Source of the DNA: Ignavibacteriales bacterium
GTDB taxonomy: Bacteria; Bacteroidota; Ignavibacteria; Ignavibacteriales; Melioribacteraceae
Assembly (NCBI GenBank): GCA_007280825.1
Contig: QYQI01000165.1
Coordinates: 1 to 7,664 of the forward strand
Reading direction: 5' to 3'
Length of the DNA: 7,664 nucleotides
Every line of letters starts with the position of its first letter. Positions within the stretch are counted from its first letter, which is position 1. The notes beneath the pieces were generated by a model, which saw only the letters and a list, made by a program, of their open reading frames with translations, did no database searches and was not told the DNA's origin. The position numbers were made by a program, and so were the translations under genes. Shown here one piece after another: positions 1 to 6,256 of this stretch.

Positions 1-37
1 AATTTAAATTATTAATGAAAGCAGATTTAATTTGCCC

Positions 38-63
38 TAGAAATCCACCGTCTTAGACGGTGG
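38..63 (+). repeat. Left-end hairpin of the IS200/IS605 element
   Basis: A perfect 8-bp stem, CCACCGTC (45-52) and GACGGTGG (56-63), closes a TTA loop. It is preceded by TAGAAATCC, which recurs before the right-end hairpin. In the IS200/IS605 family such subterminal hairpins are the TnpA binding sites and the 5' flank holds the guide bases that choose the cleavage site. The assignment rests on the pairing with the right end and the tnpA remnant between them. Confidence 0.8.
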
Positions 64-83
64 TGATGTACTGTCGGCTATGC

Positions 84-104
84 CTGCAAAATATTAGATT
101 GCAG
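84..104 (+). other. Stem-loop directly before the tnpA start remnant
   Basis: CTGCAA (84-89) pairs with TTGCAG (99-104) around a 9-base A+T loop, ending one base before the likely tnpA ATG at 106. IS200-type elements are known to keep transposase translation low through a 5' untranslated hairpin that hides the ribosome site. This stem sits in the right place for that role, but six pairs could arise by chance and the gene is now dead. Confidence 0.3.
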
Positions 105-105
105 T

Positions 106-546
106 ATGTAAAATATAAAAAATTATCGCACGTAGTATACAAATGTGATTATCACATTGTTTGGTTCCCCAAGTATCGTTTTCGGATATTGAAAGGAGGA
201 GCGAAAGATCGCTTGTAAAAGGATCTAAGAATGTTAAGTGAACGGAAGAAAGCGAAATAGTAGAACTTAACATACAAGAAGATCACATTCATCTGGTAAT
301 ATCGATACCCCGAAAGTAAGCGTCTAGGAAAGGATGTGAATTCTAAAAGGTAAGACAGCAATTAAGATATTCAAGAGTTATCCAGAATTGAAGAAGAAAC
401 CATATTGGGGAAATCATTTTTGGGCACGAGGATATTTTGTCAATACGGTAGGATTGCATGAGAAAATGATAAGACGATATGTAAAATATCAGAAAGAAGA
501 GGAAAAGAAAGAGGAAGAAAATTCAATTGATTTCAGACTTTTTTAG
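106..546 (+). pseudogene. tnpA: tnpA pseudogene, IS200/IS605 Y1 (HUH) transposase
   Basis: Remains of a transposase of about 145 residues, readable only by switching frame. The first part (codons in phase from 111) reads SHVVYKCDYHIVWFPKYRFR, the family's N-terminus. The middle reads NIQEDHIHLVISIP with the HUH motif His-Ile-His at 284-292. The last part reads LKGKTAIKIFKSYPELKKK, then ARGYFVNTVG and RRYVKYQ, with the nucleophilic Tyr codon at 478-480 and the Gln four residues on at 490-492; it ends at TAG 544-546. Lesions seen: a probable 1-base loss right after the ATG at 106, TAA at 216-218, a 1-base loss near 257 (an A-run), a 1-base loss near 310 (CCCC where five Cs are expected), TAG at 325-327 and TGA at 337-339. 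The protein cannot be made. Catalytic residues survive by chance or because decay is recent. Confidence 0.88.
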
Positions 547-1877
547 AGTCGATAGAAATCCACCACCTCAGGTGGTTGTTGTTTAATCCTGAGTATTCCA
601 AGCGTGATGTCATCGCTTTGTTCGGCGTCCCCTCGAAAGACTTTTATTTCATCAAATACTATTTTAGATAATTCGCTAACATCAAGGTTTTTATTCTTAG
701 AAAGAAGTTTTTCAAATCTCTCTTCGCCAAATTCTTCTTCATTCTTATTCATAGCCTCAGGGATTCCGTCAGTGTAAAAAACAATCATATCGCCTGTCTG
801 CAAGTTAATAATTTCGGAACTGTAGGGAAGGTCAATGCTTCCAAGCAACAATCCACCTGCGGATAGTTTTTCAAAAGAACTGTTACCGTGCTTGAAAAGA
901 TATGTCGGATTATGCCCGGCATTAATGCTTATTAAATTTTTATTTGATTGGCTATAAAATCCAAACCATGCCGTGGCAAATTTATCCGATGTAGTAGAGG
1001 AGATTAAAAATCGGTTAAATGATTGAACGAATTCAATCACGTTGTAATTCTCTTTTCTAACGATAAAATAGAATTGAAGAAAAGAATATAGAGTAGAAAC
1101 AATTAACGCAGCGGGAATGCTTTTACCGGAAACATCAGCGACAAAAAATAATGTTGTTTCGTTGTCTATCTGGATTACATTAAAATAATCACCTCCGATT
1201 TCTCTTGCCGGTTTAAGTTTAATACAGATATCAACATTTTTTACTGTTGGTAGTATTTCCGGAAGGAATCTTTGCTGAATCTTCCAAGCAGTTTCCATTT
1301 CATGTTTTGTCTGTTCGGCTTTTATTTCTATTTCATTCAATCGTGCATTTTCTATTGCGACAGCGCACTGAGCGCCAAGAGCCTCGAAAAGATGAAGATC
1401 TTCCGTGTTAAATTTGCCACCACTCTTTTTGTTAATTGCTTGTATTATTCCAACCAGTTCATGTTTGTTAATCATAGGAACGCAGATCATATTTCGTGTT
1501 TTAAAACCTGTGGACGTGTCAAAATCTTTATTGAAACGCAGATCGCTGTAACAATCGTTAATAATAAGCGATTCTTTTTTCATTGCAACCCAACCGCCAA
1601 TTCCCTCGCCAAGTTTTAAAGGTTTAGATTTTAATGAAGCACCTTTTCCGCCCGAAATTGTGTGAAAGTATAAAACGGATTCGTTTTTATCATACAGTAA
1701 AAGAGAAGCAGCCTCGGTGTCTAATAGTTTTTTGCTCGAAGAAATTATTTGATCAAGCAACTCATGAAGGGGTTTTCTTGCAGAAATTTCATGTATGATA
1801 GTTTGAAAAAATTTTATTCTGTTTAGAAGAGAGAGATATTCAAGTTTATCAAGCTCTACCGTAGATTTTGCTGCCAT
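543..1877 (-). CDS. GAF-domain PP2C/SpoIIE-type serine phosphatase (RsbU-like)
   Basis: A 444-residue cytoplasmic protein with no signal peptide or membrane segment. A GAF sensor domain covers about residues 30-180 (GEGIGGWVA at 90-98, ICVPM, QAINKK at 146-151). A short helical linker carries the AWKIQQRFLPEILP motif (197-210) typical of RsbU phosphatases, and a SpoIIE/PP2C domain spans about 215-431. The metal-binding acidic residues are present: IGGDYF (Asp230), ADVSGKS (Asp248), YTDGI (Asp370) and SDDIT (Asp422/423), so it should be active. Such enzymes dephosphorylate anti-anti-sigma (STAS) proteins in partner-switching pathways; the partner and the GAF ligand are unknown. It starts at ATG 1877 behind a good ribosome site and 48 bases after the TetR gene, so they are probably co-transcribed. 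The family domain ends at about GILRI (427-431). Residues 433-444 are encoded by the right end of the adjacent insertion sequence, so the native C-terminus has been replaced. Confidence 0.93.
   Translation of the reverse strand: MAAKSTVELDKLEYLSLLNRIKFFQTIIHEISARKPLHELLDQIISSSKKLLDTEAASLLLYDKNESVLYFHTISGGKGASLKSKPLKLGEGIGGWVAMKKESLIINDCYSDLRFNKDFDTSTGFKTRNMICVPMINKHELVGIIQAINKKSGGKFNTEDLHLFEALGAQCAVAIENARLNEIEIKAEQTKHEMETAWKIQQRFLPEILPTVKNVDICIKLKPAREIGGDYFNVIQIDNETTLFFVADVSGKSIPAALIVSTLYSFLQFYFIVRKENYNVIEFVQSFNRFLISSTTSDKFATAWFGFYSQSNKNLISINAGHNPTYLFKHGNSSFEKLSAGGLLLGSIDLPYSSEIINLQTGDMIVFYTDGIPEAMNKNEEEFGEERFEKLLSKNKNLDVSELSKIVFDEIKVFRGDAEQSDDITLGILRIKQQPPEVVDFYRL
553..577 (+). repeat. Right-end hairpin of the IS200/IS605 element
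   Basis: ACCACC (562-567) pairs perfectly with GGTGGT (571-576) around a TCA loop, preceded by TAGAAATCC as at the left end. The hairpin lies wholly inside the minus-strand phosphatase reading frame, where it encodes part of that protein's odd C-terminal tail. It has no T-run on either strand and is not read here as a transcription terminator. Confidence 0.78.
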
Positions 1878-1880
1878 CTA

Positions 1881-1889
1881 CTTCCTTTT
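1881..1889 (-). promoter_or_regulatory. Ribosome binding site of the GAF-PP2C phosphatase
   Basis: The minus strand reads AAAAGGAAG and then TAG before the ATG at 1877-1875. This purine-rich Shine-Dalgarno sequence at good spacing supports the chosen start, which also gives a protein beginning just before the GAF domain. Confidence 0.65.
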
Positions 1890-1925
1890 GATAATGATAA
1901 ATGTAATGTGTTAAGAAATATTATT

Positions 1926-2525
1926 TTAAGTTTTGATTGCCGACCAGAAAAAATCAACATGCATATTTACAATCTTAAAAACCGCATTCATGTTTTTATT
2001 CTCGCCAGCGACAAGATGTTCTGTACGTATAAGAAATAGTGGAGCTATAAATTGTTCGGCAAGAATCTCGGGATTGTACTGTTTAACTATTTTAGTTTTA
2101 ACCATTTCACCGAAGATCAAGCGGCACATTTTACGAAGCTCGCTTAAGTAATCGGTTGTGGAAAGCTCTTTGTTCCCGATACGAGTGAACTGTTCCATTA
2201 AAAGTAAACGTATAAATTTTCTTTCAGGAGGTGTGTCCCAATAGTTTATCAATCGTTCTGCAAAGTTTTTTAAGAACTTTTCCGGATTAGATAGGTCATC
2301 AAGAAGATCATCGCTTAATATTTTATCACTAATGGTTCTTGATTTGAATTCAGTTAGAATAGCTAAAAATAGTTCTTCTTTTGATTTGTAGTGATTATAT
2401 ATCGCACTTTCTCTAATGCCAACCGCACGTGCGATCTGTCTTATAGAAGCACCTTTATACCCGTGTTGAGAAAAGAGATCTAAAGCCGCTGATAGTATTA
2501 GCCGTTTTGTATTTGCTTGTTTCAA
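1926..2525 (-). CDS. TetR/AcrR-family transcriptional regulator
   Basis: A 199-residue regulator of typical TetR length. The N-terminal DNA-binding domain spans about residues 5-52: TKRLILSAALDLFSQHGYKG, then the helix-turn-helix SIRQIARAVGIRESAIYNHY with recognition helix near 38-46, and KSKEELFLAI. Residues 60-199 form the helical, variable ligand-binding and dimerisation part; the ligand cannot be read from sequence. The start is TTG at 2525-2523. No in-frame ATG exists upstream, because TAA lies immediately before it, and no clear Shine-Dalgarno is seen. An out-of-frame ATG at 2538-2536 would reach the gene only after a 1-base change. A perfect inverted repeat lies 16 bases upstream of the start, suggesting autorepression. 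The GAF-PP2C phosphatase follows after 48 bases and is the obvious co-regulated target. valS ends 77 bases upstream. Confidence 0.9.
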   Translation of the reverse strand: MKQANTKRLILSAALDLFSQHGYKGASIRQIARAVGIRESAIYNHYKSKEELFLAILTEFKSRTISDKILSDDLLDDLSNPEKFLKNFAERLINYWDTPPERKFIRLLLMEQFTRIGNKELSTTDYLSELRKMCRLIFGEMVKTKIVKQYNPEILAEQFIAPLFLIRTEHLVAGENKNMNAVFKIVNMHVDFFWSAIKT

Positions 2526-2540
2526 TTAAGAGACCCATAA

Positions 2541-2554
2541 TGAACACTCGTTCA
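2541..2554. promoter_or_regulatory. Candidate TetR-type operator
   Basis: TGAACACTCGTTCA is an inverted repeat with perfect 5-base arms (TGAAC/GTTCA) around 4 bases, located 16-29 bases upstream of the TetR start codon. TetR-family repressors commonly bind such short palindromes next to their own genes. The site would lie between a possible -10 box (2556-2561) and the start codon, where a bound dimer would block transcription. The assignment rests on symmetry and position only. Confidence 0.55.
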
Positions 2555-2555
2555 C

Positions 2556-2561
2556 AATATA
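2556..2561 (-). promoter_or_regulatory. Possible -10 element for the TetR-phosphatase unit
   Basis: The minus strand reads TATATT immediately upstream of the palindrome, which would place the transcription start inside the candidate operator. No convincing -35 box is visible at 17-base spacing (TATACT at 2584-2579), and the region is A+T-rich, so this is weak. Confidence 0.25.
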
Positions 2562-2602
2562 CAATTTTACTTATCGAAAGTATAGAGGTGAAAAACGAAA
2601 TG

Positions 2603-5269
2603 CTATTTTAGGTCGGCAAGAATGGTTTTCAATTTATCAAACGCTTTTTCCCAATCGGCAAGTTTTGTTCTTTCGCGCTCAAGAACTTCTGCAGGAGCTT
2701 TTGCAACAAATCCATCGTTAGAAAGTTTTTTCTTAACGCCTTCAAGCGAAGAAGAAAGACGAGCAATTTCTTTTTCGATTCTGCTTCGTTCAACATTTAG
2801 ATCAATCAATCCTTCAAGAGGAATAAAAATATCGCAGCCTTTAACAACAGCGGAAGCGCTTGCTTTTGGTTTTGTAATGTTCGCATCAAACTTAAGATCG
2901 TTTATGCGGACAAGTGATTTCATGTAGCGGACTTGTTCTTCGGTTACTTTTTCTGTTTTTAAGAAAACGTTTATCTGTTTTGACGGAGGAAGATTCATCT
3001 CACCGCGGATATTTCTGATGGCGGAGACGACCTCCTGAACAAAAATAATTTCCTCTTCGGCTTTCTTATCAATTAATTTATTATTGAATTTCGGAAACGA
3101 AGACATAGAAATACTTTCGCCGTCTTTCCGTTCATCGAGCAATTGCCAAATCTCTTCAGTAATAAAAGGCATGAAAGGATGAACAAGTTTCAACATTTCT
3201 TCATACAAAAGAACGGCTCTTGTTAATACGGCAGATTTCACTTCTTCCGTGCCTTGATATAATCTATTCTTGGCAAGTTCAATGTACCAGTCGCAGAAAT
3301 CATTCCACACATAAGAATAAACAATCTTTGAGCTATTGTTCACTTCAAATTTATCAAGACCGTCATTAAGCTCTTTCAATGTTGATTGAAAGCGGGACAT
3401 GATCCATCTGTCTGTAAAATCAATGTGTTTATCTTTCAATGCCGGATTGAGCTGAATATTTTGTGCATTCATTAATAAGAATCTTCCGGCGTTCCACATC
3501 TTGTTTGCAAAATTCCTTCCGATCTCAACCATCTCTGAACTAAAAAGGACATCCTGCCCAAGCGGCGCAATATATGTCATCGTAAAACGCAAAGCATCTG
3601 CACCATATTCGTTAATCAGATCAAGCGGATCGGGGGAATTGCCCAAAGACTTACTCATCTTTCTGCCTTGCATGTCGCGCACCAGACTGGTGAAGTAAAC
3701 ATCTTTGAATGGAATTTCTTTCATGAAGTACAATCCCGCGATGATCATTCTTGCAACCCAAAAGAAAATTATATCCGGCGCCGTAACAAGAAGATCGGTC
3801 GGGTAATAATATTTTTGATCACGCTTGCCGGTAAATACATCTTGCGCCCAAAGCCAGCTTGAAGCCCAGGTATCAAGCACGTCATCTTCTTGATGCCAAT
3901 TCTCAATGTCCTTCGGCGGATCAACTTCGCAGTAAATTTCTTTTGTTGTTTTATTGTACCAAACCGGAATGCGGTGTCCCCACCAAAGTTGCCGGGAAAT
4001 ACACCAGTCGCGAATATTGCTCATCCAGTGTTCGTAAGTTTTTGTCCAATGTTCAGGATGAAATTTTACTTTTCCCTTTTGAACAACTTCAAGAGCAGGT
4101 TTGCAAAGTTCATCCATCTTCATAAACCATTGTTCGGAAAGATAAGGTTCGATAGGAACGTTGCCGCGTTGAGAGTAACCGACTTTATTAGTGTAGTCTT
4201 CTGTTTTATGAAGAAGACCGAGTTCCTCAAATCGCGCCACTACTTTTTTACGGACTTCATAACGGTCAATCTCTTGAAACTCTTTCGGCACATTTCCGTT
4301 TGTTGTAGCATCTTCATTAAAAATATTAACGAACTCAAGATTATGACGCTTGCCCATTTCATAATCGTTTACATCGTGTGCGGGGGTTACTTTAACTGCA
4401 CCGGTTCCAAATTCTTTATCAACGTATTCATCTGCGAAAAGAGGGATTTCTCTTCCAACAATCGGAAGAATAATTTTTTTCCCGATGAGATGTTTGTAGC
4501 GCTCGTCCTCGGGATTAACTGCAACTCCAGTATCGCCTAGCATTGTTTCGGGACGTGTAGTTGCAACTATTACAAACTCTCCTGCCTCGCTCGCCTCGAT
4601 TCGGCGAAGCGGGCCGGCAGGCGGGTTGGAATCCTTAACCGGATATTTGAAATACCAAAGTTTTCCTTGAACTTCTTTGTAGAAAACTTCTTCATCGGAG
4701 ATCGCAGACTTCGAAGCCGGATCCCAGTTCACCATTCTATAACCGCGGTAGATCAAACCATTTTTGTAAAGCTCAACAAATGCCTCGATCACTTTTTTGT
4801 AATAGCGATCATCCATTGTAAACCGCTCTCTTTGCCAATCGCAGCTTACGCCGAGTTTGCGCAACTGCTGAAAAATTATTCCGCCGTATTTATTTTTCCA
4901 CTCATAACAATATTTTAAAAATTCTTCGCGGGAAATATCGTCTTTAGTAATTCCTTTTTCTTTTAAGAGAGCAACAACTTTTGCTTCGGTAGCAATTGAA
5001 GCGTGATCGATCCCAGGAATCCAGCATGCATTGAAGCCCATCATTCTTTTGTAACGAATGTAAATATCCTGCAAAGTGTTGTTCAGTATGTGTCCAATGT
5101 GAAGTATTCCGGTAATATTCGGCGGCGGAATTACTATTGTGTATGGGGTTTTGCTTTCGTCAACTTCTGAATGATAAAGTTTGTGATCTTCCCAGTACTT
5201 ATACCATTTGTCTTCGGCTTCTTTGGGATTATAAGCTTTTGGAATATCTGCAAGATTTTTAGGATTCAT
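2603..5269 (-). CDS. valS: Valyl-tRNA synthetase (ValRS, EC 6.1.1.9)
   Basis: An 888-residue cytoplasmic class I synthetase that charges tRNA-Val with valine and edits mischarged threonine. The catalytic Rossmann fold is split: PPPNITGILHIGH, with the HIGH motif at 57-60, and GRKMSKSLGN, with KMSKS at 537-541. Between them lies the CP1 editing domain, about 215-365 (ATTRPETMLGDTGVAVNPED from 236; GTGAVKVTPAHD from 288). RQLWWGHRIPVWY (426-438) and DDVLDTWASSWLW (462-474) are further family blocks. The anticodon-binding helical domain is about 620-770, and the C-terminal tRNA-binding coiled coil is about 822-888. Length is normal for bacterial ValRS except for an extra stretch of about 15 residues (214-230, SNPPAGPLRRIEASEAG) encoded by a GC-rich palindrome. 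The ATG start at 5269 gives the usual N-terminus; its Shine-Dalgarno is weak. Its promoter should lie in the 96-base A+T-rich gap after ariB-like, because a terminator ends that gene. Confidence 0.98.
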   Translation of the reverse strand: MNPKNLADIPKAYNPKEAEDKWYKYWEDHKLYHSEVDESKTPYTIVIPPPNITGILHIGHILNNTLQDIYIRYKRMMGFNACWIPGIDHASIATEAKVVALLKEKGITKDDISREEFLKYCYEWKNKYGGIIFQQLRKLGVSCDWQRERFTMDDRYYKKVIEAFVELYKNGLIYRGYRMVNWDPASKSAISDEEVFYKEVQGKLWYFKYPVKDSNPPAGPLRRIEASEAGEFVIVATTRPETMLGDTGVAVNPEDERYKHLIGKKIILPIVGREIPLFADEYVDKEFGTGAVKVTPAHDVNDYEMGKRHNLEFVNIFNEDATTNGNVPKEFQEIDRYEVRKKVVARFEELGLLHKTEDYTNKVGYSQRGNVPIEPYLSEQWFMKMDELCKPALEVVQKGKVKFHPEHWTKTYEHWMSNIRDWCISRQLWWGHRIPVWYNKTTKEIYCEVDPPKDIENWHQEDDVLDTWASSWLWAQDVFTGKRDQKYYYPTDLLVTAPDIIFFWVARMIIAGLYFMKEIPFKDVYFTSLVRDMQGRKMSKSLGNSPDPLDLINEYGADALRFTMTYIAPLGQDVLFSSEMVEIGRNFANKMWNAGRFLLMNAQNIQLNPALKDKHIDFTDRWIMSRFQSTLKELNDGLDKFEVNNSSKIVYSYVWNDFCDWYIELAKNRLYQGTEEVKSAVLTRAVLLYEEMLKLVHPFMPFITEEIWQLLDERKDGESISMSSFPKFNNKLIDKKAEEEIIFVQEVVSAIRNIRGEMNLPPSKQINVFLKTEKVTEEQVRYMKSLVRINDLKFDANITKPKASASAVVKGCDIFIPLEGLIDLNVERSRIEKEIARLSSSLEGVKKKLSNDGFVAKAPAEVLERERTKLADWEKAFDKLKTILADLK
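4580..4630 (-). repeat. In-frame GC-rich palindromic insert within valS
   Basis: This stretch stands out as GC-rich within an otherwise A+T-leaning gene and folds on itself. CCTGCC (4581-4586) pairs with GGCAGG (4616-4621), and inside that CGCTCGCC (4588-4595) pairs with GGCG-A-AGCG (4603-4611) with one bulged base and a 7-base loop. It encodes ValRS residues 214-230, a Pro/Gly/Arg/Glu stretch at the entry to the editing domain where, from memory, B. subtilis ValRS has only a short loop. In-frame palindromic elements that sit in protein genes are known from Rickettsia (RPE). This looks like an analogous element, but no second copy is present in the window to prove that it is mobile. Confidence 0.65.
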
Positions 5270-5342
5270 TAACAGTTCTTCGCTTTATAATAATTGATTG
5301 TAAATATAATAAAAAGAAAAAGCGGATTGATTCATGAAATGC

Positions 5343-5365
5343 AAAAAACTATTAAGATAATAGCT
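5343..5365 (-). terminator. Rho-independent-type terminator after the DUF4435 gene
   Basis: On the minus strand, directly after the TGA at 5368-5366, CTATTA and TAATAG form a 6-bp stem (8 bp with a G-T pair and an A-T pair) around a TCT loop, followed by six Ts. The stem is A+T-rich and so not strong. The position right behind the stop codon and the T-run support termination of the two-gene defence unit before valS. Confidence 0.55.
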
Positions 5366-6256
5366 TCAACTAAAATTATCCAGCTTCTTAAATAGAGGTT
5401 CTTTATTAAGGATTTCAATTTCAAGACAACCACTGAGAGTACTCATCATAATTTCACGTTCGCAAAGCCCCCTTCTCGTTTTTTTATATTTTTGGACTAT
5501 GGCGCATAAAAAATCAATAAAATCATGACCATGAATAGCATCACGAGGATCTTTAGGCAAGTTATTTTTAACTAAGCCCATTTCTTGATTAAAGACAGAG
5601 AGTTCACATATTCGGCTATTCGCCATAAGATATCTTTGCAAAAAGTGTTGTTCATCAAATCCAAAGTGATCTCGGGAAAGATCAATATCTTTCCAAACAT
5701 CTACCCAGGTAAGGTTCCAACCAAGTTTTTTATTTGTCAATCGGATTGCATAAACTTTAGGTAATATTAGCTGTGAAAAAACCAACACTTGATCAGAAGA
5801 AAAAATAAGCCCATGTAAAACCAGAGTTATAAATTTTTCGATGATTTCCTTACAAAAAAAATACATTTCCATACAAGTATAATCAGTAAGCTTAAGAATA
5901 TTGTTTTCACTAGCTTTTTCTCTAATTATATGGGAAAAATCTTTGTCAATGATACATAATACATTTTGAGAGTTTTGAATTGTGGTCAATAATTCAGTAG
6001 AGAGCGCAATTATTTTGCTGCGGTTGCATTTGTAGTTTAATCCATGCTTCTGTAAAACAGCTTCTGGGATTTCAACTGTTTGGATTTCATAAACAACTAC
6101 ATTTATTTTATTTGTTTTTTGAAAATACCATTCAAGTATTGCCCTGTCTGCTATCCCTTCGACATATATGTCACGAATTTCTTTTACCAGTGTATATTTA
6201 GCAATCAATTCATCCAGTTTTCGTGTAGGAATTTCAACTTTATTCACTTTCCCCAT
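5366..6256 (-). CDS. DUF4435/TOPRIM nuclease-like protein, PARIS AriB-like
   Basis: A 296-residue soluble protein (from the ATG at 6256) with TOPRIM-type features. DIYVEGIADRAILEWYF carries the conserved Glu at 33 and Asp at 37, and VLCIIDKDF carries the Asp-x-Asp pair at 104-106. These are followed by DUF4435-type blocks TDYTCMEMYFF (Glu130) and AIHGHDFIDFL (His244/Asp245). In PARIS, AriB is a DUF4435 TOPRIM RNase held inactive by the AriA ATPase; when a phage anti-restriction protein such as Ocr is sensed, it is released and cleaves host tRNA, causing abortive infection. Here the gene directly follows and overlaps the ATPase gene, as in PARIS. The role is inferred from domains and order; other ATPase + DUF4435 defence pairs exist. 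The start is uncertain: ATG 6256 overlaps the upstream gene by 17 bases, while TTG 6262 would add two residues. Neither has a strong ribosome site, so translation is probably coupled. A terminator follows. Confidence 0.8.
   Translation of the reverse strand: MGKVNKVEIPTRKLDELIAKYTLVKEIRDIYVEGIADRAILEWYFQKTNKINVVVYEIQTVEIPEAVLQKHGLNYKCNRSKIIALSTELLTTIQNSQNVLCIIDKDFSHIIREKASENNILKLTDYTCMEMYFFCKEIIEKFITLVLHGLIFSSDQVLVFSQLILPKVYAIRLTNKKLGWNLTWVDVWKDIDLSRDHFGFDEQHFLQRYLMANSRICELSVFNQEMGLVKNNLPKDPRDAIHGHDFIDFLCAIVQKYKKTRRGLCEREIMMSTLSGCLEIEILNKEPLFKKLDNFS

Larger units (their letters stand above)
31..587 (+). mobile_element. Decayed IS200/IS605-family insertion sequence (TnpA-only type)
   Basis: A complete but dead single-strand-transposing element. 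It has a left-end hairpin (45-63), a broken tnpA frame (106-546) and a right-end hairpin (562-576). Both hairpins are preceded by the same 12 bases, TAGAAATCCACC (38-49 and 553-564), as expected for TnpA-recognised ends with guide sequences at the hairpin foot. No tnpB/IscB-like accessory gene is present. The boundaries are inferred: TTTAAT occurs just outside the left hairpin (26-31) and just after the right hairpin (582-587), at distances compatible with the left and right cleavage sites of this family. There are no terminal inverted repeats or target duplication, which is normal for the family. The right part overlaps the 3' end of the minus-strand phosphatase gene. Confidence 0.85.

Noticed and set aside
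45..63. Left hairpin as a transcription terminator
   Set aside because: It has no T-run and matches the right-end hairpin with a shared flank, so it is better explained as a TnpA recognition end.
152..361. A 69-codon open frame on the minus strand inside the insertion sequence
   Set aside because: It is antisense to the tnpA remnant, whose family motifs are unmistakable on the plus strand; its length is within chance expectation.
38..564. CRISPR or other repeat array based on the repeated TAGAAATCCACC
   Set aside because: There are only two copies about 500 bases apart, each at an end hairpin of the insertion sequence.
1272..1619. A 115-codon open frame on the plus strand
   Set aside because: It is antisense to the GAF region of the phosphatase, Cys/Phe-rich with no family resemblance; a shadow.
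2526..2602. Terminator after valS
   Set aside because: No convincing GC stem plus T-run was seen on the minus strand in this gap, so read-through from valS into the TetR gene cannot be excluded.
3890..4540. A 216-codon open frame on the plus strand
   Set aside because: It lies wholly antisense to the highly conserved valS editing and catalytic region, has no recognisable domain and no ribosome site. It is a shadow of valS codon usage.
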